Below, in pieces: positions 25,553 to 37,500 of a DNA stretch of 64,000 nt. Source of the stretch: Diploscapter coronatus. Lineage: Eukaryota; Nematoda; Chromadorea; Rhabditida; Rhabditidae. The stretch is taken from positions 55,513,201 through 55,577,200 of the forward strand of contig OZ038422.1 in NCBI GenBank assembly GCA_964036155.1. The letters run 5' to 3'. The notes under the pieces were generated by a model. It had not been told where the DNA came from, made no database searches, and saw only the letters and a list, made by a program, of their open reading frames with translations. Both the position numbers and the translations under genes were made by a program. How positions within the stretch are numbered: position 1 is the stretch's first letter; the number at the start of each line of letters is the position of its first letter.

Positions 25553-25970
25553 ATAGATAATTCTAAATTATCGAATCGCTGAACAAAAGACCCCATCGGA
25601 TATCAAATGTCCACCACCTCAATGTACATATAACTTATGTATTTATGTGTTGTCAAATGAAATGCAATTGTTGTGTGAATTATGAATAAATTATTTTTGA
25701 ATAATTTGCTGTTCGATTAAACTTGTGATTCAATATTATAAACTCTGCATAATAGCTATGCACCTAAAAGAAATTCAAAAAGCATAACATAAATTCGGAA
25801 TTCTAAGCATGGTACTTGTCAGACAGCGACTGTTAATAATTTAGCGTTTAGTCATTGAAAAATTACTTCGCATTTTAGTGTAAACTTTGTAGCTATAAAA
25901 CTGGAAAACAGTGTTTAGTTTAGGCAAAATATGAACACATCTTACAACTTACTATGAAACTTTTTATACA

Positions 25971-26212
25971 CCGTAAAACCTCTAATTTAGGTCCCTCTCC
26001 ATTTGAAACCTCTTCCAATAGAAGGCCTTACCCCAAATGCCAGAAATACCAAGTACTCAACTCAAATCATCTAGAGAAGTAGTTTATAACATTCTTTGGG
26101 ATTTGTCGAGCTTATTTACTTTTGATCGTAAGTTTCTACGATCATTAGATGTGAGATGTGACGGTTTGAAAATATCAAAATAAGCCCCCGAGCGCTTATT
26201 AGAGATTTCACG
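25971..26212. mobile_element. diverged MITE, related to the element at 46254-46463
   Basis: Imperfect terminal inverted repeats: left CCGTAAAACCTCTAATTTAG, right reverse complement TCGTGAAATCTCTAATAAGC with GGGGGCTT further in. The same ends (CCGTAAATCCTCTA) occur in the better preserved copy at 46254. Confidence 0.55.
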
Positions 26213-26502
26213 ATAATGATGATTTTAGATGTAAAATGATTTTCTCATGTATCATTGTCACATTAGGCTCCAACTTGAAATGTGTAATGTAGTTTAATGA
26301 CCCAAATAAATAGTTGCAAAAGCGTAATGGAATTAGATCAAGATAAATTATCGCTAAAATCAAGACTAATTTCCAATAGTGATTATTCGAAGACATGAAT
26401 TCTAGTGAATTTAAGGTGGAAGATAATATTACAACAAGTTTAATTTTAATGATGGAATAGTAAGATATTTCATTCGAGTTTTCAGATTTGTCACGATTTT
26501 AT

Positions 26503-26655
26503 CTGCTCCCATCACTGACCCGTATCAGATTTTTTTTTTGCAATTTTCCTTATCCCCGTCCCAAGGGTGATCAAATTAAACTCGTTCCCGTCTCAAACTT
26601 TGGAAGTCCGCCAGTTACTGTCCCAGAAAAATTGAATTCGTTACAACCCTGAAGG
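26503..26655 (+). repeat. dispersed repeat, uninterrupted copy
   Basis: Shares AGATTTTTTTTTGCAATTTTC, CGTTCCCGTC and TGTCCCAGAAAAATTGAATT followed by ACAACCCTG with the copy at 58090-58517 and, more distantly on the other strand, with 30890-31066. The class is unknown. Confidence 0.5.
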
Positions 26656-27014
26656 TTTTCAATTTCTTTCTATTTGTAAGACCAAAATTTACTGATTTTT
26701 AAATATTCAAAATTTCAATTTAAAATACCTCTAATAGAAAAACTAGGATAGATAAGGAAAAAACGTCAAATTTCCCATTGTCATCTTCGAATGAACAAGA
26801 TCTGGATGTTACGCCATACATCACTTCATTCAAACACTCATCTGTGAATACAATGAGGAAAATAAAGAACGCTGCAACATAAAATAAACAACGTCTCAAG
26901 AAATTGCATGAATTAGGGAAGAGTGGAGGTAAAACGAACATGAAACTTGATTTTCACGAATTTGTTTGTGGCAAGTATTTTCTTTCTGCTCAATTTTTTC
27001 GCGTGGATTAATCC

Positions 27015-27023
27015 TATATAAAT
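27015..27023 (+). promoter_or_regulatory. TATA box of ground-like gene C, displaced by insertion
   Basis: TATATAAAT in AATCCTATATAAA, preceded by GTTTGTGGCAAGT as before gene A (GTTTATGCCAAGT). It lies 733 bases from the ATG at 27748, against 118 and 78 bases in genes A and B; the MITE at 27335-27733 accounts for about 400 of these bases. Confidence 0.55.
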
Positions 27024-27334
27024 GCAAGCCGTTCTGTATCTAAAGCGTGTATTGTACCATTCGCTTATACCGATGGTTTTTATGCTTAGGCTATTTTTTG
27101 TTGTAAATTAGAGGTTTTTTTTTATGTTAAATTAATTTATTCATGTGATCTCGCATTGCTTTTCTTTCGTTTTATTCCGAATTGTTAACATTACTATTGT
27201 AGCTATAATACTCAGCTTTATCATCATCGGTTTTAAACTTCAATGAGTAAATAGTCATTTTCTTCTAACTTATAAAAACTATTAAGCTCTTGCAGTTCGC
27301 TTTATAATTCCTAAACTTTTAATATAGTCATATA

Positions 27335-27733
27335 CAATGGTTGACAAAAGTTTAGCATATTTTGCATAGTTAAGGATATTCTTCGGGAAAATTCGCAATT
27401 CCTTATCTTGAATCCAGTCGAGATAAAACTTGGCAGATATCAAGTATATATCCATAGGAACTTGCAATAATTTTGTGGACCCGATACCTTCAGGTATCAC
27501 CCGTGTAACAGGTCTTTTACAGCCACTATGCAGAATATGCAAACTTTTGTCCCAGTGAAAATGGAAAAGTTGCTCGGTTTTTAACCGTAATTAATCTATG
27601 CCCGGATTTTTTTCACAGAATGATTGCTCATCGTCACCTAAGGTGTTAATGACCCAAGGGGTAGTTCGGTTCGATCACTCTTTGATAGGATTATCCTACT
27701 TTTCTGAATATGCCAAACTTTTGTCAGCCACTG
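27335..27733. mobile_element. Tc1/mariner-type MITE directly upstream of gene C
   Basis: Terminal inverted repeats: left CAATGGTTGACAAAAGTTTA then GCATATT, right reverse complement CAGTGGCTGACAAAAGTTTG then GCATATT. A TA flanks the left end (27333-27334); the right flank is TG. About 400 bp, with a short minus-strand frame but no transposase motifs. Confidence 0.7.
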
Positions 27734-27747
27734 TGTTTCTTTTCAGA

Positions 27748-28310
27748 ATGCATCCGCTTACTCTGTGCATGCTTCTTGCTCTGGCTTCCACGGTCTACGC
27801 CTGCTTGATGCAGTCAGGAGGAGGAGGCTGTTGTTGTGGAGGGTATTTTATTTTCAAATCACTTGATATAAAAATTCGGTTTCATATGTGGCGGCGGGTG
27901 CGGGAAAAAGCGAAGAAAGAGAGAAGTTAACATGACTGAGGCAGAGACTGCAGACATTCCATTCACTGGACTGCAAAGCAGGGATGAAGATATGCTTTGC
28001 AACTCGCCACAACTCAAAGGGATCATTGTCGAGGTAGAAAAATTAATCTAGATTAATTTATCTCCTTTGAAATAACAATTTACAGCACATGAAAGGCAAT
28101 TCGGATGATTCGAGCAAAGCCCTATTCTCTAGTCTTCAGGTGGAGAGCCCTGAACGATTTGTGGTTGTATGCTCGGAGGTATCAATTGAGTTTGACTTTT
28201 AACTCGAGTTTACATAATTTTAGCACCAATTCGCGTATGCAATCCCCAACGAGGCGACTTACTGCGGTGCGAAAAATGCAACACATTTCTGTCAAGCATT
28301 TACCCTATGA
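27748..28310 (+). CDS. ground-like (Grl) domain secreted protein C, 139 residues, non-canonical acceptor
   Basis: Exons 27748-27842, 27889-28033, 28086-28178 and 28224-28310 (140 codons). The signal peptide is MHPLTLCMLLALASTVYAC, then QSGGGGCCCGG. Homology to A and B requires exon 2 to start at 27889 (GGGCGKKRRKREVNMTE), with a furin-like RRKR at 40-43. The ground-like domain is IPFTGLQSRDEDMLCNS, FVVVCSEHQFAYAI, YCGAKNATHFCQAF. The intron 27843-27888 is 46 bases with a GT donor but has no AG before exon 2; the bases there are TTTCATATG. Either this is a TG acceptor, the mRNA is mis-spliced (which would make the gene non-functional), or there is a base error. The rest of the frame is intact. 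TTTCAG ends at 27746, one base before the ATG. Confidence 0.75.
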
Positions 28311-28631
28311 AGGTCCTAATAACGAAAATCAAATGGCTTAAATCCCAAATAATAATTTATTATTTATTATTAATTTATACTTAATAAATAAATTTTAAAA
28401 ATCAAGTCATACGTGTAGTAAAAATGCTTCAAAAAGAAGATGTGCATGCAGTTTCTATAAAATCTAGGTCAAATTGTCCCCCTTTTCTCCATTCCGCTCT
28501 CTCCTTCCTCACTTCTATTTCTACGACCTTCGTCTATTCCTCTCCACAATCCCTTCCTAATTCGTCTATCCTTCCATCGATTAAACTTTTTATTGACTAT
28601 TTTTCCGGATTTCTGTTTGTTATTCAAATTC
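28311..28631. other. short intergenic region
   Basis: Contains AT-rich DNA with overlapping AATAAATAAA near 28382 (probable poly(A) signal of gene C) and a CT-rich leader before the next ATG. Confidence 0.5.
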
Positions 28632-29510
28632 ATGTCTTCCATCAACAACAATGACAAAGAAGAAGCCAGCTCGGGATGCGGCAGCTCCCTCAGACAGGGT
28701 CAGTCTTTATGCAAATAGTTTATCGATGCAATTCTTCAATCTGCTGAATTGTCACGAATTTCCTTGCATACTGTCGTCAAATGGGATTTTATATTATAAA
28801 CCTTGAAGGGATCATCATCGTCATTTCGTTAATTTAATTTGATTGAAAAACTTCATTAGCTATAAATGAACATACGACAATGACAATAAACACAACCATT
28901 GGGAATGTTGGTATCGATTTTTAAGTTTACTTTATTGAATGGAATGTGAAATAACACATCCTGATGAGTTGTTATATTCCTAATGAGATTTTTTTTCAAA
29001 CTAAGCTGATTTTTGTTATAACATTGAACATTGATATTTGATTTATAATATGCAACGTAATGGAATCTCACCAAATAGACCAAAAAATCAATAAACAATT
29101 CCGAATTCGTCATTCAGAAAAAGGTGCTAAATTCTGTTTTGCCAATGTAGTAATTGTGAGAGTTAAACTTTGTCGCGCTGTGTATCTTACCAAATTCACA
29201 TCGAAATTTAGTTTAGTAAATGAAAAATTCAAAAATTCCAGAGCCAACCGTGGAGCCTCAACGAGCCGTCCCACTGTCTACCCGCAGCATCGCCTTCATC
29301 GTCGTCTTCCTCACAATCTACTCAGCAGTCTACCTCTTCTATGCTCAACATCATCGGTCACTCTTCTACGTGATGACAGGAGCAATTGCCTTGTGGATTT
29401 GTGTCATTTACACTTACGGAATATTGGCGATATTCTACATGCTCGTGATTGGGTATAAACTGGGTGAAGAAGACCAAGCAAGTGCCGATAGGGACAGGAA
29501 AGGGGAGTGA
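28632..29510 (+). CDS. small membrane protein with two or three helices, 111 residues
   Basis: Exons 28632-28698 and 29242-29510 join in phase 1 (Q-E junction) to 112 codons. The N-terminal 35 residues are polar (MSSINNNDKEEASSGCGSSL, then PTVEPQRAVP). The core has one helix SIAFIVVFLTIYSAVYLFYA and a long hydrophobic run from LFYVMTGAIALWICVIYTYG to MLVIGY that probably spans twice or is a helical hairpin. The tail is charged (GEEDQASADRDRKGE). There is no cleavable signal peptide. I do not recognise the family. A second ATG frame in exon 1 (MTKKKPARDAAAPSDR) is open to the same donor but joins exon 2 in the wrong phase. AATAAATAAAG at about 29708 is the likely poly(A) signal. Confidence 0.7.
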
Positions 29511-29935
29511 CAATTCGTGGGTTTGGAAACATTCCTGATCTCTGATAACTCAATGCAATTTTTGATGGAAGAACTGGTCGAATTATGTGAATAAGCAGAT
29601 CGGATGCAACCAACTAAACAACATTACGTTAAAAATGTTGCTTCCACTAATGTGGATCATTCAATTATCATTTTTACGGGTTATTAATTATGGGTTGACG
29701 ACCATTAAATAAATAAAGTTTATGGATCCATAAAATACATGTTTATTTTGATCAGGTTCAATGATATGTAAAATATACGAATTATAGAAAATGAGAGATG
29801 AAAATAACGCAAGAAGTTGTGTCAAAACCAACCCGTCAGAGTAAGTATTTAGTGTAGCGAAATAAGCATCAAATTATCCATTACAACATCGAAGAGATCC
29901 AATTTGATCGTTCGTTTTCAAGTGACTTTTCAAGC

Positions 29936-32900
29936 TCATTTCAGTCGACTGTTCACTGCATCCGCATACGCCTTGAAATGCTCAAGTTAATTTTTGGAGT
30001 CGATAAAATATTCTTTTTAATCATAATACATTCTTCTCGTGAGAACACACGTATAATTCCTTTCTTTAAATATTATCATCCTATTCTGATAAAATGTAGG
30101 TAAATATTTTAGTAGATTTTATAACCAGACTATTGTTGGTTATTTACGTAGATAGCTAAAAACTATATCCATATGCATTACTCCTATCTTTCGCCACTCT
30201 TCAGCATAATCCACCATAGTATTCTCTTCAAGATTTATGCTAGTTGTGAAAATAAATGAAAATATCACATTTCCCTTGTCTACTGCGATGCCAACCCACT
30301 ATAAGGGATCGTCGAAGGAGGAATTATAAATTTGAAACTACTTAATTTCACGATAAACGCGTAGGACCCGATTGACTTTCAACCGATGATTTTCAACGTT
30401 TTTAAAACGATAGCATTATTTTCATGCGAGAAATAGCATGATTCTGACATTTTCGGACAATTTGAAAAAGAAAGTTAATCTGAAAAATACCGACCTGATG
30501 AAGATTAGTGATGAAATCGTCGTCATTCTGGAGCATGTGGACGAGAGCAGCGGCCAATTGCTCCTTGCTGAGAAGAGGGGTCGATTGGCCTGAAGTGAGG
30601 CCGCTGGGACCCAGTTGGAATACAGTCGGTGGAAGAAGAGATGTATCGGCAGGGTCGAGCTGAAGAATAAATTCTAATTATTGACTATCAGTTTAGACAG
30701 TTTTCATGTTCACATTATTGATATCAACATCGAAATCGAATATTTGAAAGTTTCGGCTGTTTTTGAGTCGAGTACGCTCTATTTTGACTTTTCCTAAATC
30801 ATAAATCATCCTAGAGTTCGCTTTTCATTTTTGAGAAAATCGACTTTCATCGTGTTTTGGTATGACTTTCAAGTTTGCAACTGAAAAGATACTGCCGGTG
30901 TTTTTGGATTGCTTATTCAGGCGATAAGAATAAGCAGACATGTTCAAAATTCGATTTTTCAAGGACAGGGAAGGATAGAATATGCAAAATTAGGGATGAG
31001 AATGAACGGGATCGGGTGGATATTTTTCCACTCTGGAATTGGGATAAACGGGAACAAATAAATCTCGGTAATTTATGAGAAAAATCCTTTAGGTGTCAAA
31101 GTTTTCAAAAGATCAGAATATCGACGATATATTTTCTTCCTATTTCCCTCTTTCAAAGATAGAGCAAAACTCTCCACTAAATTCTCTCCCCTATTCAAAT
31201 AAAGTCAGAATACGTTGATTAGATTTTGGTATAATAGAAAAATCTCAAAATGACACAAAATTCAAGTATGATATTCTTTCTCAGTGAGAATAATTGAATG
31301 AGCCACCTCAGTAAGATCTCTGTCGCCGCCTTCACTGCCGTGCACAGAACGGGTGGAAAGGGCATTGAGAGAAGCGGCAGAAGGAGAATTGATGAATTCC
31401 TGAAATTCAATTTGAATACAATCATAGATGCTTTGATATCTAGCCTGGAATTGACAGTTTCTCGGTTTGGCCGTCCTCATGAGATCCTTCTCGAGCTCGT
31501 CCGCATTCAGCATGGAAGAAGGTGGCAAAGGGACTTGGGAGGCCACACCTGTCGTGTTCAAAGGGGGTTCCTTCTGAATTTGAGAAAGTGGACAATTCTT
31601 ACAATAATTTACACTGGGTACAAAAAGTCTGGGACAGTTTTTAAAATATAGACTGTAAAATATAAAAAACCGTTAGCAAATGAAATAAAATCATGCATAG
31701 ATAAAACTGGTAGAGAAAATAGAGCAAGAGGTAATATTCTAGCTTTTTTTCAAATAATTATTATCAGTAATTATCATTCTGGTGATGAATTTCTAAAGGG
31801 AGCCAAAAGCGACCCAGACTTATTGTGCATACCCTATACTTACATTCGTAACGTTTCTCTCCTGCAAGAGTAATTTCTGCAGCATTTCCGGATATGTCTC
31901 ATTCGCGCTCAAATTCGATCGTTCGAAACTGTTGCTCTCTGATAACTGAAAATAATTAAATAAATTTATTTTGTGCGAGAGAAACGAATTATATTGTTAG
32001 TCTATCCTTATTTTAGCAGCAGGAGTTTGCTTAGAAATATTTTTAAAAATTGAAAACATAAAGATTGATGATAATAGCATGAAAAGTTAAAATTATTTTT
32101 CTTCGTGTAATTTTTCTATTCATCTCCACTTTTTCCTCATAAAGTGCTTCCTGTCAATAAAATAAATTTATGATTAATTATAATTCAAAAACGAATAAAT
32201 GTGAAATGAATGGTCAGCAAACCGAAGCAGTTTCAGGCTTCCTGGCCGGTTGCTGGCTCTGCACTGGCTTCGATGCAGCCGCCGCAGTCTTTTCGCTCGA
32301 TCTCAATAGTCCCAAAATTTGCTGACTTTTGTCTTCAGCTGCCTGCTTCTTCGCCAACTGAAACGATAAACTGATAAAAGTGAGAATCTATGAAGCCTCA
32401 ACATTTATATTTATATTATATTGACGCCGCTGAAAAAGGGGGCTATTGCACCTAGCGAAGGAAAAATGGATGGAGCTTCCTCTTCATAATTTATCGCATT
32501 TTCAAAGAGAAAAGACATGGCTCGCTTCTTTTCGAAAGTAGTAAAACGATGAGGGATGTTCGCCCATTTTCCCTGTGTTAGGTTCAATAGGCCCCTTTTA
32601 CGCGTCATTAATAATTTTGTCAACAGTGCCTTGATAATGTTCATTATTAGTTCTTTGGTAGAAGTTAACCTAAAATAGAGCTTTCATGCAATCGAAAAAT
32701 CTACCCAACTTGTCTTCATCTTGAAACTAAATGATTCCTATCTCCCTTTCTCCAATAAAATAAAACGTGAAATACATGGATTAATTTTCAAATCCAAAAA
32801 AGATAAAAATAAATCTACCTGCGGCACAATTCCCTTCTTCAGAGCCTGACAGATTTTCTCGACAGTGAACGAGATGCGCAGACACTCGTCCTCCTTGTGA

Positions 32901-33960
32901 AACCAGAAACTGTTGATTGTGCCTGAAAAGAATGAAATATTGAAACTGAAATCACACATAAAGTGGGTATTACCATCCATTTTCTTGACGAACATAATCT
33001 GCTTGTTGCTCGCGTCTTTGCTGATTTGAATGTTGGTTTCGATGGGAAGAATGAAGTCGGACAGACTCTGGCGGTTGACGATCATCAGGCTGGAATTTTC
33101 TTTCTGTTAATATTGAAGAACAAATAAACGATGAAGCAGACGTTTTTATTGAATACGATTTTTCAGGACTAATTTCTAGACAAAAACGATCAATTCTGAT
33201 AGATTCATCTCCAAATTCAGCTTTTTTTTGTTAATTTAGTGAAAATTCTTTTCGCTTGATTACCTGTAGAAGGGTTTGTCGACCCTTTCGTAGATGAACA
33301 TGGACCCGGCGCACTCTGTCTTCTCCCAACTTTTCGTCTCTGCACGAAACCTGTACAGAGCCACGTGCACAGCCTAAACACAATGTTCTGATTCAGTTAT
33401 CAAAAATAGTTGTTGATTTTCGGCTGTGAATACTTTTGTGCAAAAAATAAATGCTTATTTTTGTACCAAGAACGAGTAATTTTGTCCCAAAGTGCGAGAA
33501 AGGAGAAATAGCGTAAGGGATAGGAATAAAGAGATAGCGTTTGGGACAAAAGTACTCGCAGCCTTGATTTTCATATTCGAAAAAGATTAAATATTTTTAA
33601 CAAGTTCTAAATGAAATAATTTACAACTACAACCAGACCTAGGCCATATTTAATCCAATTCTTCATGCGGAGCCCACTTAAGTCAAAATATTCTGCTAAA
33701 GTATTATTGCGAACCCGCAATGTATCAACTTTTATAGAAAAATTTTGATTTGAGAACCATCTCCCCTATAATTTTTCATTCCGGCTGAAAGTCTGTCTAT
33801 GTCTGATTTTAATTAGGCCCATTTTGATTTGAATGAATGGACTTATTGAAATCACAACCTTGTCCATGATGGCCTTTGCACAGGGATCGATCCTCTGAAT
33901 GGCCTGCAGATTCCTCGCTTCCAACTCCTTCTCTGAAGCTTTGCCCGAATCAGATGGCAT
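29936..33960 (-). CDS. dcap-1: mRNA-decapping enzyme subunit 1 (DCP1), 378 residues, 9 exons
   Basis: Minus-strand exons 33960-33859, 33373-33264, 33089-32974, 32922-32819, 32357-32223, 31945-31844, 31573-31307, 30659-30495 and 29971-29936 sum to 379 codons. Residues 1-145 form the EVH1 domain: RNLQAIQRIDPCAKAIMDK, VALYRFRAETKSWEKTECAG, MFIYERVDKPFYSLMIVNRQ, INSFWFHKEDECLRI. A low-complexity linker follows, then the PPSSMLNADELEKDLMRT motif that resembles the conserved C-terminal segment of metazoan DCP1. The trimerisation region is LLSKEQLAAALVHMLQNDDD with FITNLHQAYADAV. DCP1 activates DCP2 in cytoplasmic mRNA decapping. Introns hold at least two MITEs and a repeat copy. Exon 31573-31307 contains an in-frame 45-base stretch that could be a GC-AG intron. 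The symbol is the C. elegans name, assigned by similarity. Confidence 0.92.
30890..31066 (-). repeat. dispersed repeat copy in DCP1 intron
   Basis: Read on the minus strand it contains TTGTTCCCGTTTATCCC and GTCCTTGAAAAATCGAATTTT then GAACATGTCTGC, matching CCGTCCCAGAAAAATCGAAT and GCACATCCCTGC at 58480-58515. Confidence 0.5.
31611..31838. mobile_element. MITE in DCP1 intron
   Basis: Inverted ends ACACTGGGTACAAAAAGTCT and, reverse-complemented from the right, TATAGGGTATGCACAATAAG then TCTGGG. The shared core is CTGGGTA..AAAGTCTGGG. No coding content. It ends just before the donor of the upstream exon. Confidence 0.55.
33421..33565. mobile_element. MITE in DCP1 first intron
   Basis: Left end CGGCTGTGAATACTTTTGTG; right end reverse complement AAGGCTGCGAGTACTTTTGT. 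About 145 bp, no coding content. Confidence 0.6.
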
Positions 33961-34517
33961 TTTCTGAATGAAAAGTCATAAAATTCGCAGAAGAAATCGA
34001 AAAATTATCGCGAATATGGGGCTACTATTTTTTGGTAAAGCAGCTCATTAAACTAGGGCAAAATGCAATGCGTGTGCACGTTAAAGACGACTAACAAACA
34101 GAAATTTCACGGAATCAACCGACTTCTTCGAATTTCTGAACACAGGTATAAAATGAAAAATTTCATTCAAAATGCAATGCAAAATGTGACAAATTTGTCA
34201 ATGGAATACAATAAAAATAAATAATAATAATCGCTGAAAATGGAAAATGCCAATTTGACAATGAATATGCTGAGGGAAATGCAAAAGAAAATAAGTCCTA
34301 TCCTAACCTAGTTCCTAAAATACAATCAAATCTTATCTCCATCTAAAGAAATCATAAAATGCAAAAAAAAATCACTGGCTAAAATCATAACTGACTAAAT
34401 GCAAATTGTTTCTAATTCTACAGTACATGAAGTGAGCAGGGTCAATAGAAAGTACAAAATGTTAAAGTGCAAGTTTAGTGGTGGAATTTCACAAGAAAAT
34501 GTCTCAACTTCAAAATC
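33961..34517. other. intergenic region between DCP1 and the Polo-like kinase
   Basis: 557 bases of AT-rich DNA between two same-strand genes. No frame or clear promoter element was seen. The gap is longer than a typical nematode operon spacer, so co-transcription is possible but not supported. Confidence 0.5.
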
Positions 34518-37500
34518 TCATAGTGAATTGCGATGACCAACTTCGAGTGGGAACACGGCATTGAGTTGAGCAGCCCCGTCGTTACAATCATTCCTCTTCA
34601 GTCCTCTGCAGCCAGTCTCGGTGCATCGCCTCTCAACAGCGTTCCTGGTCTGGTTGTCGACGTGCTTCTGTCTGAGTCGAGCCACGATGTCCGGCAGCTT
34701 CTCGATGTAGTTGCGGAACTTCTGCAATTCAAAAATGAGGCTTTTTGAAAACAATGCATTGAAGAGACACGATTCATTCCTCCATTTATTCAGCTTCTAG
34801 ATCTTATTTTGAATTGCCGAAAAGACTACGTACCATAGCACATCCATAAGTGAGAAGAGTGTCGAATTTGATGGTGGTGAATCGCTGATTTGCATCGAGG
34901 AAGGAGACGCACTGCATGAGCGGACAGACGAACAGCTTGAGCCGCTCCTCGCCCTGCCGCCAGTTGACTTGAAGCAGACCGTTCGACAGCCACATTGCGG
35001 CCAGCTCTGCCTGGATGTCCCACACCCGTACCACTGGCTCTCGCGTCAGGAAGTCCACCTCTTCGGCTGTCTGAAACAGATATTGATTAGAGAAAAGAAG
35101 GGAACAGAAATTTAAAATGTGCAAAAACTTTAGTCGAGTTTCGAACTTCCTGTAAGACAGACCTGTCTGTTGCCCTTGTCAATGCCCAAGACGTTGAGTC
35201 CGTGCAGCTGATCGACGACGTCCCACATCTGGTGAACTCTTGGTCTGAGTGCCTCGGGCACATCACCGTCCTCAGCGACGAGGAAGGGCCACTCGGTGAG
35301 CTGCTGGTCGATGTACGTCATTCGCTGCAGATCCTTGTCCAGCTGCATGAACGACCCGTCCGAAAAGCCTGCTCCGTGCTGAAGATAGGCAAATTGATTA
35401 GCACGAGGAATGAATAAAGGAAGGGAGATGAACTGACCGACTTGTCCGAGAGAGAATAGGCGAAGAACTCGTCGCTGCGGGCGATCCATCGAGTGATCCA
35501 AATGGGCGGGGCGCACGAGGGCGACTGCATTCGACTGCGGTACATCTCTTCCACAGGCAACTGGAAGAATCAATTGTGAGTAGCAGCAAAGTAATTTGCA
35601 TAACTCGCAGATTTAATCGAGCCTTTCAACTTTCTGATGTTTCATCTTCTGACTCACTTGTTTCGAATCCCAGGAAGTTATCAAATTCAGTCTTCAAGGA
35701 AGACAAAATCAAATGCTGTGCCATTTCTTATTTTGCGATGTAATGGAGTGTCGATTGGAAAGTTCGAAAAAGTTGAAAATCTGATCAAATTCCCGTCAAA
35801 GTATCTCACATTGTGTGCAGTGCGCAGTTTGGCGACGAGTCCGTTCAGCTGCACGGCCAGAATTCGAGCGTGGTCTTCGAAGTTGCAGCGGCGCTGGGAG
35901 AGGGTCGTTTTTCTGCGGGTCGACGAGGGCACTACTCGCACTGCAAACAACAGATAGCCATTTTGAATGATCAACAAGATTTTCGATTTCAACACCTAAT
36001 TCACGTGTTCGAATAGAAATTATTTACAACCTTGTTACTGTACACTTTTGGCATTAATTGTTTTCTGAAATTCTCCATTTCAGCAAGAAGTTCATTCCAA
36101 AAAGAAGTAGAACCAGTTGCAATTTGCTCGTGTTCAAATGAACGTCTTCCCTCCCAGCTAACCTGTGTTGTTGGTCTCGATCCTCAGCTCGCCCATGGCC
36201 ATCTGCATCTGCTCGACGAGTCGCTTCCCTCCGTTCTCCGTATTCTTGCCTGCTCCATCCTCTGCGGTCTGTTTCTGCGGCTGTCTGCCAATTGGCTGGT
36301 GGTTGCTGATTGCAGCGAGCGGTCGACGCACCGGAGCATTGGGCTGTTTGTGCTGTAGCCGCTGCAGTTTGATGGTCTCGTAGAAGTCCTGCAACAAGGG
36401 CACTGTTTGTGAAGGAGGGAATTTACAGAGACAGACCATGGCGCTCAAATCGGGCTCGACACAGAGGGCCGTTTGAGGCAACCATTTGGGGGTCGGTTGA
36501 TTGAAGAACTCGAATTTGAGCACCTGAAACGGATATGGATTGATTTGGACTTCCTCGCTGAACATGATTCAGACCTGATCAGCATTGGGTCTGTTCGAGG
36601 GGACTCGCTGCAGAAGAGCACTGATGAGGGCGCGAGTGGCCGGGGGCGTGTCTGCAGGCAGGTCGTACTGCACGCGCTGAATGCGGTCGTAGGTGCCCTA
36701 CAAGTTAATTAAATTGTTCAAGAAAAAAATTTCGACAATCTCAATTTCTTCTGACTCGAAATTGTAGTTTTGAGTTCCTTCAAAGTGTTCCTACAAAATT
36801 TTAAATCTCCACCTTCCAATTGGAAATTTCATTAGTGCATAATTCGTAGAATTCACAACATTCCTCATCCCGTCTTTCCTTTCTCTTCACTTTCATTTTT
36901 CAAAAATCGTGAATTACTCGAGTCTTGTGATATTTTCTAAATTCCTCGCTTCAATTCAACGATTCTTCCTTCCCACCCGAAGTCCGTGTTCATTAGGTCT
37001 GGGCGCGAAGGGCGGTTTGCCGTAGAGCAGAGCGTAGAACATGCAGCCGATCGACCAGATGTCCACCTCGAAGTAGTAGGCCTCTTCTTCCACGATTTCC
37101 GCTCAAATCCAATAATTAGTTCAGCCATTGCATTGCCTTTTGTAAAATTCACTAGCTTCTGCATAACTATAAAGAATGCTGTTTAGAAACGAGATGAACT
37201 TTACCACGAGACCCATTTTCTCCCCCTCCAACTTACGAGCCATGTAGTTGGGCGTTCCGCAGAAACTCTTTCTGGGCAGATCGTTGCGGATCTTGGCTGA
37301 CATTCCGAAGTCGCCGATCTTGGCGCGCAGCTGCTCGTTCAGGAACACGTTCTCCAACTTCAGGTCTCTGTGCACGTACTTATGCGAGTGGATGTGCTCA
37401 ACGCCCGCCACGATCTGCAAGTTGAACATAATTGACTGGGAATGAATAATTTGCAAAACGACTTCATAATACATGAAAAGATGAAATCGGTCAATGATAT

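Larger units (their letters stand above)
25553..27014. other. intergenic region with two repeat elements
   Basis: Contains a diverged MITE at 25971-26212 and a dispersed repeat copy at about 26503-26655. The final 250 bases resemble the upstream region of gene A. No gene seen. Confidence 0.5.

Noticed and set aside
27282..27542. 86-codon minus-strand ORF near gene C
   Set aside because: It lies mostly inside the MITE at 27335-27733 and shows no transposase motifs.
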